Source: Clostridium intestinale DSM 6191 (lineage in GTDB: Bacteria; Bacillota; Clostridia; Clostridiales; Clostridiaceae). Taken from it: DNA of 64,000 nt. The translations under genes were made by a program, and so were the position numbers. A model generated the notes under the pieces. That model ran no database searches. It worked only from the letters and a program-made list of their open reading frames with translations, and was not told the DNA's origin. Where the stretch lies: contig NZ_FQXU01000004.1 of NCBI RefSeq assembly GCF_900130055.1, forward strand, positions 434,001 through 498,000. The letters run 5' to 3'. Below, one piece after another: positions 43,702 through 51,942 of the stretch; position 1 is the first letter of the stretch; every line of letters begins with the position of its first letter.

Positions 43702-44019
43702 TTAATGCTTTTCAACAAAAGAAGACATTAAGGTTAACTTTCCTTGATTTTCTTCTATATATGGTAACTGTCTTATTAACATGTATATCAGATTAAAATT
43801 ATCGTTTTGGTTATTAAGTTTTGAAGACATATCTATCTCTTTATACAGAAGCATTTTACACCAAAAGTCAATAAAGTCTTGAGAATCCAAAAACATAGTT
43901 TCTCCTTCATTATTTACAATGAAGCCTTCTTCATAACTTTTAATGTTTTCTAAATCATTAAATTTTCCTGCAATTACTAATGAGTTAACATCTTCCCACA
44001 TTTTTTTAAATGAGACCAT
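43702..44019 (-). CDS. Protein of unknown function
   Basis: 105 aa, soluble, no recognised domain. Features are FKKMWEDVNSLVIAGKFNDLENI, an acidic middle (SYEEGFIVNNEGETMFLDSQDFIDFW) and VSFVEKH-like end. AAGGAGTG site. Lies between the UvrD-like helicase and FtsA-like genes, probably transcribed with the helicase, and followed by a strong hairpin. Confidence 0.62.
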   Translation of the reverse strand: MVSFKKMWEDVNSLVIAGKFNDLENIKSYEEGFIVNNEGETMFLDSQDFIDFWCKMLLYKEIDMSSKLNNQNDNFNLIYMLIRQLPYIEENQGKLTLMSSFVEKH

Positions 44020-44060
44020 ACAATCACTCCTTTTTTATATACCCCCAAGCAATCCATATT

Positions 44061-46025
44061 CTAACCTATAATACCATTTTTCACCAAGACTATCAATGAG
44101 AACTTTCTTTCGACTCCATTTTCGAAAACTATATCTATAGTATCTCCACTTATGTCCTTAACTATTCCACTGCCATAAGCTTTGTGCATTATTTTATCCC
44201 CATTTTTATAACCATAATCCCTGATTTCTTCTTTATAGTCTAACTCTTTTAAAAATACTGAACTATTAACAAATTTCCCCCTAATTGTTTTAGGAGAATA
44301 AATATATAAATTATTTATAGCTCTTGTTATTCCTACATAAAAAAGTCTTCTTTCTTCCTCAATATTTTTGGAATTTCCATGGGGTATTATTTCTTCACAG
44401 CAATTTAAAATATACACACTTTCAAACTCTAGCCCTTTAACACCATGAATAGTACTTAATAGTACCCCATCTTCTTTTGTTGTCCTCTTTAGGGAACTAA
44501 GCTCTTCTTTTACTAGTTCTACATGAGCTAAAAATAGACTTATTGTTTTAAATTCTGTAAGTATAGTTCTTAACTCTTGTATTATAATTTCTATATCATC
44601 TGAGGAGATTTTAAACTTTTCTGAATACTCTCTTATATATTCCCTATACTCTAAATCATTTAGCACATAATCTAAGGCGGTCATTATAGAGACCTTGTTT
44701 AGGTATGCTATATCACTTTTTAATCTATCTATTTTATTTAATTGAAAGCTTTTTAAATCTCCTTTATTGATAAGTTTACTAAATACATTATCCTTAATTA
44801 TATCATTTCCCACTATATCTATATTTTGCTTGCTTATATATCTAAAAGGTTTATTTATTATTTTTTTAAAACTATTAAAATCATAGGGATCTACTGCTAA
44901 CTTCATATACGCAATTATATCTTTACATATAAAATGCTCAAAAAAATTATACTCCTTATCTAAAAATCTAAATGGAATTTTTCTTTTAATTAATTCATCA
45001 CTTATACTTCTCGCTTCAACATTTGTTCTATAAATCACAACATTTGTTGATAAAGGAATTCCCTGTGTATATTTTTCTTCTATACGATTAACAATATCCT
45101 CTCCTTGAAACTTTTCACTATATGGATTAATTAATCTAATTTCTCCATCACTTTTTCTATAATTTATTATTTCTTTAAAATTTCTATTTTTATTGTTTTC
45201 AATAAGTTTTTTAGAAATATCAACGATATTCTTTGAACTTCTATAATTGTAAGAAAGATATACCTTCCTTCCATTAAACTCTTCATGAAAATTAACCATA
45301 CATTCTGGTCTAGATCCCCTAAAAGAATATATACACTGATCTTCATCACCTACACAAAATACACTATTGTTTTTATTTAAAAGTTTCAATATTTTAAGCT
45401 GCAAACTATCACAATCCTGAAATTCATCGACTAAAATACATCTAAACATCTTAGTATATTTATCTAATATACTCTGGTCCTCAGACAAAATCTTAAACAT
45501 ATTTATTTGTAAGTCGTCAAAGTCTAATAAGTCTTTCTCCTTTTTATATAATTCATATTGCTCAAAACAACTTGCTATAATGGAATCATCTATAGCTACC
45601 TCTCCTAAAGAAGTTTTATGCAGGGATATCGCATTTAAAACTTCCTTCACCTTGTCCTCTGATACATCATCTATGTATATCTTTAAGTTTTTTTCAATAA
45701 TTCTATAAGTATCTGTGGATGAAATAATATCTATCTTTCCTAAGTGTCTTATTAATAGTTTATAAAACAATCCATGAAATGTTCCAAAGAAGGGAGCTTT
45801 CTTATCTATACTCTCTTTAAGATATCTTTCTTTCATATTTACGGCAGCGGATTTTGTGAAAGTAATCACAATAATATTCCCTGCACTTATACCTTTTTCT
45901 TCAATTAAATACCTTACTCTATTTACTATTACAGTGGTTTTTCCTGACCCTGGAGCCGCAACTACAAGTAAATTTCGTTCATCTGAAGTTGCAGCTTTTA
46001 TTTGAAACTCATCTAATTTATACAT
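44061..46025 (-). CDS. UvrD/PcrA-like SF1A DNA helicase
   Basis: 654 aa. Motif I APGSGKTT (25-32), Ia TFTKSAAVNMKER, II LVDEFQDCDSLQ, III GDEDQCIYSFRG, IV YNYRSSKNIV, V STIHGVKGLEFESVYI and VI YVGITRAI are all in order. A C-terminal Tudor-like KIMHKAYGSGIVKDISGDTIDIVFENG recalls the PcrA RNA-polymerase-binding tail. Compared with PcrA (about 720-740 aa) it is short, so it is a paralogue rather than certain PcrA. GAGG site. Confidence 0.85.
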   Translation of the reverse strand: MYKLDEFQIKAATSDERNLLVVAAPGSGKTTVIVNRVRYLIEEKGISAGNIIVITFTKSAAVNMKERYLKESIDKKAPFFGTFHGLFYKLLIRHLGKIDIISSTDTYRIIEKNLKIYIDDVSEDKVKEVLNAISLHKTSLGEVAIDDSIIASCFEQYELYKKEKDLLDFDDLQINMFKILSEDQSILDKYTKMFRCILVDEFQDCDSLQLKILKLLNKNNSVFCVGDEDQCIYSFRGSRPECMVNFHEEFNGRKVYLSYNYRSSKNIVDISKKLIENNKNRNFKEIINYRKSDGEIRLINPYSEKFQGEDIVNRIEEKYTQGIPLSTNVVIYRTNVEARSISDELIKRKIPFRFLDKEYNFFEHFICKDIIAYMKLAVDPYDFNSFKKIINKPFRYISKQNIDIVGNDIIKDNVFSKLINKGDLKSFQLNKIDRLKSDIAYLNKVSIMTALDYVLNDLEYREYIREYSEKFKISSDDIEIIIQELRTILTEFKTISLFLAHVELVKEELSSLKRTTKEDGVLLSTIHGVKGLEFESVYILNCCEEIIPHGNSKNIEEERRLFYVGITRAINNLYIYSPKTIRGKFVNSSVFLKELDYKEEIRDYGYKNGDKIMHKAYGSGIVKDISGDTIDIVFENGVERKFSLIVLVKNGIIG

Positions 46026-46059
46026 AAAAATACCTCAAGTTACCTTATCATCTATATTA

Positions 46060-46116
46060 TTGACATGTTATTTATTAAATAACTATATTGTAATAATTAT
46101 CTTATAGGGTTACAAT
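46060..46116 (+). promoter_or_regulatory. pncB promoter with downstream inverted repeat
   Basis: TTGACA (46060-46065), 18-bp spacer, TATATT (46084-46089). An inverted repeat ATTGTAA (46087-46093) / TTACAAT (46110-46116) covers the start of transcription and could be an operator for a niacin-responsive repressor; the regulator is inferred only. Confidence 0.55.
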
Positions 46117-46153
46117 AATTTTATATTATTTTTTAGTAGAGGACGGTACTAAT

Positions 46154-47623
46154 ATGACTAAAGTTTTTGATGTTAAAAATGATAGAAATCTTACTATGCT
46201 TACTGATTTTTATGAATTAACTATGGGTAATGGTTACTTTAGTAATGATATCTATGATAAGGTAGCATATTTTGATATGTTTTTTAGAAGGGTTCCAGAT
46301 GGCGGTGGATACTGCATTATGGCTGGAGTTGAACAATTAATTGAATATCTTAGCAACTTAAGATTCAATGATGATGATATAGAATATCTAAAAAGTAAAA
46401 ATATATTTTCTCAAGATTTTTTAAATTATCTTAGAAACTTTGAATTTACTTGTGATGTATGGGCTGTTCCTGAGGGAAACCCTGTATTTCCTAATGAACC
46501 TTTAGTTACTGTAAAGGGACCAATAATCCAAGCACAATTTATTGAAACTATGATATTACTAACTATAAATCATCAAACATTAATAGCTACTAAAGCTAAT
46601 AGAATATGTAGAGAAGCTGGTGGAAGGCCTGTAATCGAATTAGGTTCTAGACGTGCTCAAGGATACGACGGTGCAATATATGGTGCAAGAGCGGCAATGA
46701 TAGGTGGCTGCACATCTACAGCATGCACAATAGCAGAGCAAATGTTTGATATTCCTGCTTCCGGTACTATGGCTCATAGCTGGGTACAATTATTTTCTAC
46801 AGAATATGAAGCTTTTGCAGCTTGGGCAAAAACTTACCCAGATAATTGTGTTTTCTTAGTTGATACTTATAATGTAATCAAATCTGGTATACCTAATGCT
46901 ATAAAAGTATTTGATGAAATTCTTACACCTCAAGGTTATAGACCAAGAGCTATAAGAATTGACTCAGGTGATATAACTTATCTTTCTAAAAAGTGTAGAA
47001 AAATGCTTGATGATGCAGGATATCCTGACTGTAAAATAATCGTTTCTAACTCTCTTGATGAATATATAATTAGTGATGTTCTAAAACAAGGAGCAACTAT
47101 AGATATATTTGGAGTTGGTGAAAGATTAATAACAGCTAAAAGTGAACCTGTATTTGGTGGCGTATATAAATTAGTTGCTATTGAAGAAAACGGAGAAATT
47201 ATTCCTAAGATAAAGATTAGTGAAAATGAAGAGAAAATTACGAATCCAGGTTTCAAAAAACTTTATAGAGTTTTTGATAAAAACAGTCATATGGCTATTG
47301 CTGACCTAATTGCTTTAGGAAATGAAAACCTTGATGAAAATGAACCTTTAGAGTTATTTAATCCTATCCACACTTGGAAAAGAAAAAAAGTAACTAATTA
47401 TTATCTTAAAGACATGAGAGTTCAGATTTTTAACAAGGGTAAAAGCTGCTACTCTTCTCCATCAGTTATGGATATAAGAGACTTAGTAATAAGTGAAAGT
47501 GTTAAATTATGGCCGGAAGTTCTAAGATTTGAGAATCCACACACCTACTATGTAGACTTGTCTGAAGACTTATGGATACTAAAACAAGGATTACTTCATA
47601 AATATTCAAATATGTATAAATAA
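46154..47623 (+). CDS. pncB: Nicotinate phosphoribosyltransferase
   Basis: 489 aa enzyme joining nicotinate and PRPP to form NaMN in NAD salvage. LTDFYELTMGNGYF (16-29), PVIELGSRRAQGYDGAIYGARAAMIGG, ASGTMAHSWVQLF and RIDSGDI are typical of the type II, longer Gram-positive form. AGAGGA site upstream of the ATG. Single-gene unit with its own promoter and terminator. Confidence 0.94.
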   Translation: MTKVFDVKNDRNLTMLTDFYELTMGNGYFSNDIYDKVAYFDMFFRRVPDGGGYCIMAGVEQLIEYLSNLRFNDDDIEYLKSKNIFSQDFLNYLRNFEFTCDVWAVPEGNPVFPNEPLVTVKGPIIQAQFIETMILLTINHQTLIATKANRICREAGGRPVIELGSRRAQGYDGAIYGARAAMIGGCTSTACTIAEQMFDIPASGTMAHSWVQLFSTEYEAFAAWAKTYPDNCVFLVDTYNVIKSGIPNAIKVFDEILTPQGYRPRAIRIDSGDITYLSKKCRKMLDDAGYPDCKIIVSNSLDEYIISDVLKQGATIDIFGVGERLITAKSEPVFGGVYKLVAIEENGEIIPKIKISENEEKITNPGFKKLYRVFDKNSHMAIADLIALGNENLDENEPLELFNPIHTWKRKKVTNYYLKDMRVQIFNKGKSCYSSPSVMDIRDLVISESVKLWPEVLRFENPHTYYVDLSEDLWILKQGLLHKYSNMYK

Positions 47624-47648
47624 AGAGGATGATTTATCATCCTCTTTA
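47621..47648. terminator. Bidirectional terminator
   Basis: TAAAGAGGATGA-TTTA-TCATCCTCTTTA, followed by TTTAT on plus; separates pncB and the converging small gene. Confidence 0.87.
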
Positions 47649-47855
47649 TTTATACACAGATATTTTAGGTAAATCTAATGAATTAAATTCTTCTTCATAG
47701 TTAAACCTATCAAAAGCACTCATAGATATATTTTTAACTTCTACTAGTTCCTTAAACGGACAAATCTCATCTGCTTTTAGTCCATCATGAATAGGACATT
47801 CAGAATAACAGTTAATTTTCTCCCCATTTATTGACCAAAATGGACACTGACTCAT
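47646..47855 (-). CDS. Small cysteine-containing protein of unknown function
   Basis: 69 aa. The first ~35 residues hold four cysteines in SQCPFWS, INCYSECPIH and ICPFKEL, suggesting a metal site; the rest is acidic. Not assigned to a named family. GGGGG is 7 nt before the ATG at 47853-47855 (an ATG two codons earlier is too close). Downstream of the 109-aa gene on the same strand with a 107-bp gap. Confidence 0.6.
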   Translation of the reverse strand: MSQCPFWSINGEKINCYSECPIHDGLKADEICPFKELVEVKNISMSAFDRFNYEEEFNSLDLPKISVYK

Positions 47856-47962
47856 ATTCATACCCCCATACCCGTAAAGGTTTCCACTTTAAATAATGTA
47901 TTTTAATTATTAAATTATTTACTGATTATATTACCAGTAAATAATTTAATTTTTATTTTTAT

Positions 47963-48292
47963 CTATTTTTTAAAATTTGTATTTTTAACCACAGATATAT
48001 TTATTATCTCATTTTGAAAGGCCTTAAGAAGGGCTTTCTCTAAAACTTTTTCTTGATCAAAATTCTCTATATCTCTGCAAACAGCAAATACCTTATTTAT
48101 CTCTCCATCAACATTTCTATATGTAAGAGTTACATTAGGATTGTTGTATTCTACATCAATGATCTTAAGTCCCCAAGAAATTTGTGCAAAGTCTTCATCT
48201 GTTTTAAGATAAGTTAATTCTTTTAATTTCTTTTTTTCTACATTTTCATCATTGACTATTATTAATTCTTCTCCAACTTTGTATTTTGCCAT
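47963..48292 (-). CDS. Protein of unknown function downstream of repeat copy B
   Basis: 109 aa, soluble, no recognised domain: beta-rich N-terminal part (MAKYKVGEELIIVND, ISWGLKIIDVEYNNPNVTLTYRNVDGE) and a helical tail (EKVLEKALLKAFQNEI). AGGAGGTG site. The structured repeat copy B lies on the same strand, ending only about 20 nt before its start codon, so it would form the 5' untranslated region if transcribed through. Confidence 0.6.
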   Translation of the reverse strand: MAKYKVGEELIIVNDENVEKKKLKELTYLKTDEDFAQISWGLKIIDVEYNNPNVTLTYRNVDGEINKVFAVCRDIENFDQEKVLEKALLKAFQNEIINISVVKNTNFKK

Positions 48293-48312
48293 AACTTACA
48301 CCTCCTGTTTTC

Positions 48313-48502
48313 ATTATCTAATGTCTAGCCACTGTAACACTCCCATCTGACCTAAAGGAGAAAGTGAATCACACAAAATCAAAGATTTTGGTTCTCTACT
48401 TTTCTATTAAAGTGGGAGATAACAGTGGCACGCCCCTAGATTAGTTCAACTAACCTTCAGTGGGAGATTAAAACTCCCTCTGAAGCTAAGTTTCACTTTA
48501 TA
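48313..48502 (-). repeat. Structured repeat element, copy B
   Basis: Minus-strand counterpart of the element at 13391-13561. Starts TATAAAGTGAAACTTAGC (complement of 48485-48502), with stem I, an inner GGGAG/CTCCC helix, and the distal stem GCCACTGT (complement of 48422-48429) with ACAGTGGC (complement of 48328-48335). Copy A has a T-A where this copy has a C-G pair. It lacks the extra hairpin of copy A but has a longer apical insertion (about 48345-48410). Ends in AGACATTAGATAA. Confidence 0.75.
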
Positions 48503-48764
48503 GAATAGTTTACCATTGTTAAATATTTCTTTCAACACCTAAATAAAGCATAACTCTAATTTATAACATATTTATTATAAATTTAACATTTTAAGTAATT
48601 TCACTTTATCCTTGTACAAAACTTCTCATTTAAAAATATTGTATTATTTTTAAATTTTATGTTGTTTTTTATACGTATATACTTTATTATTTTATATTGA
48701 GTATAAAAAATTTCCAGTAGAATTAGTTGTCCTAGATTTTACTAATACATGTGATTATCTATAA
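48503..48764. other. Non-coding AT-rich stretch
   Basis: Between repeat copy B and the candidate RNA. No gene, tRNA or clear regulatory motif seen apart from the promoter-like sequence at its right end. Confidence 0.5.
48739..48764 (+). promoter_or_regulatory. Promoter-like sequence
   Basis: TTTTAC, 17-bp spacer, TATAAT, on the plus strand just ahead of a hairpin-rich non-coding segment. Confidence 0.35.
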
Positions 48765-48771
48765 TAACTAA

Positions 48772-48968
48772 TTAATCTAATGCAGTCACTACGTGACGTG
48801 CTACAGGATAATAATACTAAATGACTTTAACGAGGCTTGAGAAAAAGCCTCTACAGCAATAAGGTGTGTAAAACAAAAAGAACAGTAAAACTGTTCTTAA
48901 AGTTAAATGAAATAAAATGAACATGGATTTATGAGGATTGTTAATTGTTTAACAACCATGTTTTTATT
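48772..48968 (+). ncRNA. Candidate small RNA with terminator
   Basis: Hairpins in order: GCAGTCAC-TAC-GTGACGTGC (about 48782-48801), GAGGCTT-loop-AAGCCTC (about 48832-48851), AAGAACAGT-AAA-ACTGTTCTT (about 48878-48898). A terminal AACATGG ... CCATGTT stem comes last, followed by TTTATTTT. No ORF of useful size. Not assigned to a known RNA family. It could also be a long leader, but the terminator precedes perR. Confidence 0.4.
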
Positions 48969-49056
48969 TTATCAAACTTTTCGTAGTAATACAAGCATTT
49001 TTTTATATTATTTGAAATTTATTTCTCTTTATGAATAAATTATTAATAAATAAGAA

Positions 49057-49085
49057 TTGACAGTAAATAATTATTATCATATAAT
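49057..49085 (+). promoter_or_regulatory. perR promoter overlapping a Fur/PerR box
   Basis: Consensus TTGACA (49057-49062), 17-bp spacer, TATAAT (49080-49085). The spacer contains TAAATAATTATTATC, with a perfect AATAATTATT core fitting the PerR box (NTANAANNATTNTAN), implying autoregulation. Confidence 0.8.
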
Positions 49086-49114
49086 ATAATTAATTAAATT
49101 CAAGGATGGTGACC

Positions 49115-49528
49115 ATGGATAATATAACTTCTATTTTCAGAGAAAAAAAGCTTAAATTAACACCTCAAAGAATTGCTGTTTATAAGTACCTAAAAAGTAC
49201 ACATGAACATCCTTCAGCAGAAGTAATCTACAAAGCCCTTCAAACTGAATATCCTACTATGAGTCTGGCAACCGTATACAAAGCATTAAAAACTTTAGTA
49301 GAGGTTGGTCTTGTTCAAGAGATAAATGTTGGTGAAGGCAATTTTAGGTATGATGGTACTTTAGGACAGCATCCTCATGTTCAATGTGTTGAATGTGGTA
49401 GAGTCGATGATCTAGATACCTTAGACTTTAGTTCACTAAACACTGAGGCTGAACAAAACTCAAAGTACAAAATACTTTCAAACAAAATTTATTTCTATGG
49501 TGTTTGTGAAGAATGCCAAGAAAAATAA
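49115..49528 (+). CDS. perR: Fur-family peroxide-responsive repressor PerR
   Basis: 137 aa. Winged helix (1-80; LKLTPQRIAVYKYL, MSLATVYKALKTL) and metal domain. The PerR regulatory site is complete, offset by five from Bacillus PerR: His32, Asp80, His86, His88, Asp99. The structural zinc site has CVEC (91, 94) and CEEC (131, 134). His and Asp at these places favour PerR over Fur or Zur. An ATG at 49106 is too close to AAGG; the ATG at 49115 has AAGGATGG correctly spaced. Confidence 0.88.
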   Translation: MDNITSIFREKKLKLTPQRIAVYKYLKSTHEHPSAEVIYKALQTEYPTMSLATVYKALKTLVEVGLVQEINVGEGNFRYDGTLGQHPHVQCVECGRVDDLDTLDFSSLNTEAEQNSKYKILSNKIYFYGVCEECQEK

Positions 49529-49557
49529 AGCTACTTTTTAGGTAGCTTTATTTTTTT
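49522..49557. terminator. Bidirectional terminator after perR
   Basis: AAATAAAGCTAC / GTAGCTTTATTTTTTT; also serves the converging lipoprotein gene. Confidence 0.88.
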
Positions 49558-50758
49558 ACTTAATAATATCATTCCATTCATTACCGTCATATTTACCATT
49601 CATTACTTCTTTTAACTTTTCTTTTAGGCTTGATAAATATTTCTTAGGAATATTATAAAAGTAGAAAACATTATTTTCATTTGCGTTAACAATGTTTTTT
49701 GCCATAGCTCCCCTTACACCTTCTAAACTCATATCTAAGTTTTTATTAGCAACTATTATTCCTTCTTTTGATAAGTCAGAATACGTATCTTCTTTAACTA
49801 AATATCCCAATAACTTTCTAGAAGAATCCTTATTTTCTCCTTCAGCATAAAGAGATATCATTGCACCTAATCCTACAGGAGAAAACATTGTGTTTTCAGT
49901 CAAATTAATATTTGATATACTTTTTATTGAATTAACTTTTTTTATGTTTTTAGATAAAAATGATGTCCCTATTAATATAGGTATTTCTTCATTTTCAAGT
50001 TCTTCTATATTATGTTCTGAACCTACATAAAAGTTAGTTAGATTAAATTGTCCACTAGAAACTATTGAATTCATTATAGAAAACATCTGCTGCATAGATT
50101 CTAACTTTTTATAATCTTCTTCACTATCTCCATAAATATCTTTTAATTGAGATGACACTAATAAAAAATTAGCTATATAGGATGATAATGCTAACTCTAG
50201 ACTAACCTCCTCAGGTAGAATATAGGGGATTTTTATATTTTTATCCCTTAAAGTTTTTAATAAATTTAACATATCTGCTGAATTTTCAGGGATTTTTATA
50301 TTAAGTTTTTCGAGAGCCTTAGGGTTATATAAAAAATCTATTGTATATGGAAAAGCACCTATCCCATAATATTTATCCTTTAATCTTCCACTTGATGTAT
50401 TTATATTATAAAAATTTTCATTATACTTTTCCTCTTTTATTATCTCATCTATTGCTTGTAGTTCATTTTCCTTAAATATTTCTATAAAACTACTTCTAGT
50501 AGTTATCAATATATCTGGAGACAAATCTTTATTACTAATTGCATCCTTAATATTATCTTTGGTTATTATCTGTAGATTAATCTCACTATTACTTTCTTTA
50601 AATTTATCTAATATTTTATTTAAATTATCCATAATAGGTATACTATTATTCTCTACTAAAACAATAACTTCTTTATCTCTACTCTTGTCAATTTTCTTGC
50701 AAGCTACTGGCATAAACCCTAAAATTAATACAAGCAAAAAACAAATATATTTCTTCAT
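49556..50758 (-). CDS. Extracellular solute-binding lipoprotein (orphan)
   Basis: 400 aa. Signal peptide with lipobox PVAC (Cys20), then a type-II-like substrate-binding fold (MDNLNKILDKFKESNSEINLQIIT, SPDILITTRSSF, YYGIGAFPYTIDFLYNPKALEKL), as in sugar/spermidine ABC binding proteins. No permease or ATPase gene lies nearby, so it may share another system's transporter or have a non-transport role. AAAGGAGG site. Confidence 0.78.
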   Translation of the reverse strand: MKKYICFLLVLILGFMPVACKKIDKSRDKEVIVLVENNSIPIMDNLNKILDKFKESNSEINLQIITKDNIKDAISNKDLSPDILITTRSSFIEIFKENELQAIDEIIKEEKYNENFYNINTSSGRLKDKYYGIGAFPYTIDFLYNPKALEKLNIKIPENSADMLNLLKTLRDKNIKIPYILPEEVSLELALSSYIANFLLVSSQLKDIYGDSEEDYKKLESMQQMFSIMNSIVSSGQFNLTNFYVGSEHNIEELENEEIPILIGTSFLSKNIKKVNSIKSISNINLTENTMFSPVGLGAMISLYAEGENKDSSRKLLGYLVKEDTYSDLSKEGIIVANKNLDMSLEGVRGAMAKNIVNANENNVFYFYNIPKKYLSSLKEKLKEVMNGKYDGNEWNDIIK

Positions 50759-50868
50759 ATATCACGCCTCCTTTAATAAATATTTTGCTCAATATTAATT
50801 CCTTCATACTATTTATATTTAGAATAAAATTCTCTCGCCTTCATATAATTCTATTGAGGTGATTATTA

Positions 50869-51801
50869 ATGAAGTTTAAAGTTATTTTTCTAACTAAGAG
50901 AAATATCTATATAGCACTTTTTTTTATATTTACTTTTTTATCGCTTTTGTTTATATATAGTCTCTTTTCACAAAAATCTTATGATGAAACTTCTATGGTA
51001 ATGGCAAAAAAGGATATAGAAAAAGGAGTTAAAAAAGATTTTAATGGAGATGGAAATGAGGATATTTTATACATTACGACTAAAGAGGATAAGTATTATG
51101 CTAGTATAAATATTAAAGATAAAAGCTACATGTTGTCTCCAGACAAACAAATAGGCTCCTTAGGAAAAGAATATCCTTATTGGGGAATGAGACTTTTTAT
51201 ACGTGATATATCTAGAGATGGTATTCCAGAAATTTTTCTTCAATCCTCTCAAGAAGGTACACCTATTTCACATATTTTTAGATGGAATGGTACTGGTTTT
51301 GATGATATTCATTTCTCCAAAAATAACATTATAGGAATTCTTAATTCAAAAAATAATAAAACACCAAAAGTATTTTCTGGATCTATTGTTAATGGAGTAT
51401 TTTCTTTTGAAAGTCATATGCTTATAGGTAGTAATTTTAAAGATATAACCTATGAAAACTCTCCTGTCCCAGGTAAAGATGAGGTTATTAAATTTACAGA
51501 TATTGTAGAAAATCCTTATGAACCATCTGAGCTTCCTAATATCTTTAGTAGCTCCATATCAAGAAATGACACTGCTTTATTGTGGAAATTAGAAAAAGAA
51601 CTCTATAGCTATAACTTACAGGATGCCTTTTTTGTAGATACTGACTGGGATAATAATGGAAACATATCATCAGTTATGTGGGAACTTAACTTTAAAAAGA
51701 CAGACAAATCAAAATCTAAAGCTAATGAATCTATAAGTATACGAATTTCTTTAAAATATTCAGATAATAAATATAATATATCATCCATAACTTATTCATA
51801 A
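50869..51801 (+). CDS. Membrane-anchored protein with VCBS/FG-GAP-like calcium motif
   Basis: 310 aa. Basic N-terminus and one membrane helix (about 13-33), then an extracytoplasmic domain containing DFNGDGNEDILYI (about 58-70), an FG-GAP/EF-hand-like Asp-rich loop, and DISRDGIPEIFL as a second, weaker copy. Beta-rich. Probably faces the outside of the membrane. Function unknown; divergent from the orphan binding lipoprotein. GAGGTGATT site. Confidence 0.68.
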   Translation: MKFKVIFLTKRNIYIALFFIFTFLSLLFIYSLFSQKSYDETSMVMAKKDIEKGVKKDFNGDGNEDILYITTKEDKYYASINIKDKSYMLSPDKQIGSLGKEYPYWGMRLFIRDISRDGIPEIFLQSSQEGTPISHIFRWNGTGFDDIHFSKNNIIGILNSKNNKTPKVFSGSIVNGVFSFESHMLIGSNFKDITYENSPVPGKDEVIKFTDIVENPYEPSELPNIFSSSISRNDTALLWKLEKELYSYNLQDAFFVDTDWDNNGNISSVMWELNFKKTDKSKSKANESISIRISLKYSDNKYNISSITYS

Positions 51802-51807
51802 ATATAA

Positions 51808-51898
51808 AAGGCCGCTAAAGCGGCCTAAAAAGGGGGATGGGGGGTTTAGTTATAATAAGTTAAACTTACTATAACAAGGAGATAAATCTCCTTATAAT
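51808..51898. other. Three consecutive hairpins and a G-tract
   Basis: AGGCCGC-TAAA-GCGGCCT (51809-51826; T-rich only on minus) is followed by the G-runs GGGGG AT GGGGGG (51832-51844). Next come GTTATAATAAGT / ACTTACTATAAC (51849-51875) and AAGGAGAT / ATCTCCTT (51876-51893). The first can terminate minus transcripts from the Gly-rich gene. The G-tract is striking in this AT-rich genome. Confidence 0.6.
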
Positions 51899-51942
51899 TG
51901 TAGTATTACCTTCTTGTCACATTCTATTCAATATGTTTCATA

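Noticed and set aside
45167-45349. 60-aa minus ORF inside the helicase gene
   Set aside because: Alternative frame of the helicase around motif III; no independent start signal.
48772-48968. 6S RNA, SRP RNA or tmRNA in this gap
   Set aside because: Length is in the 6S range, but the 5' and 3' ends do not pair, and no SRP or tmRNA signature is present.
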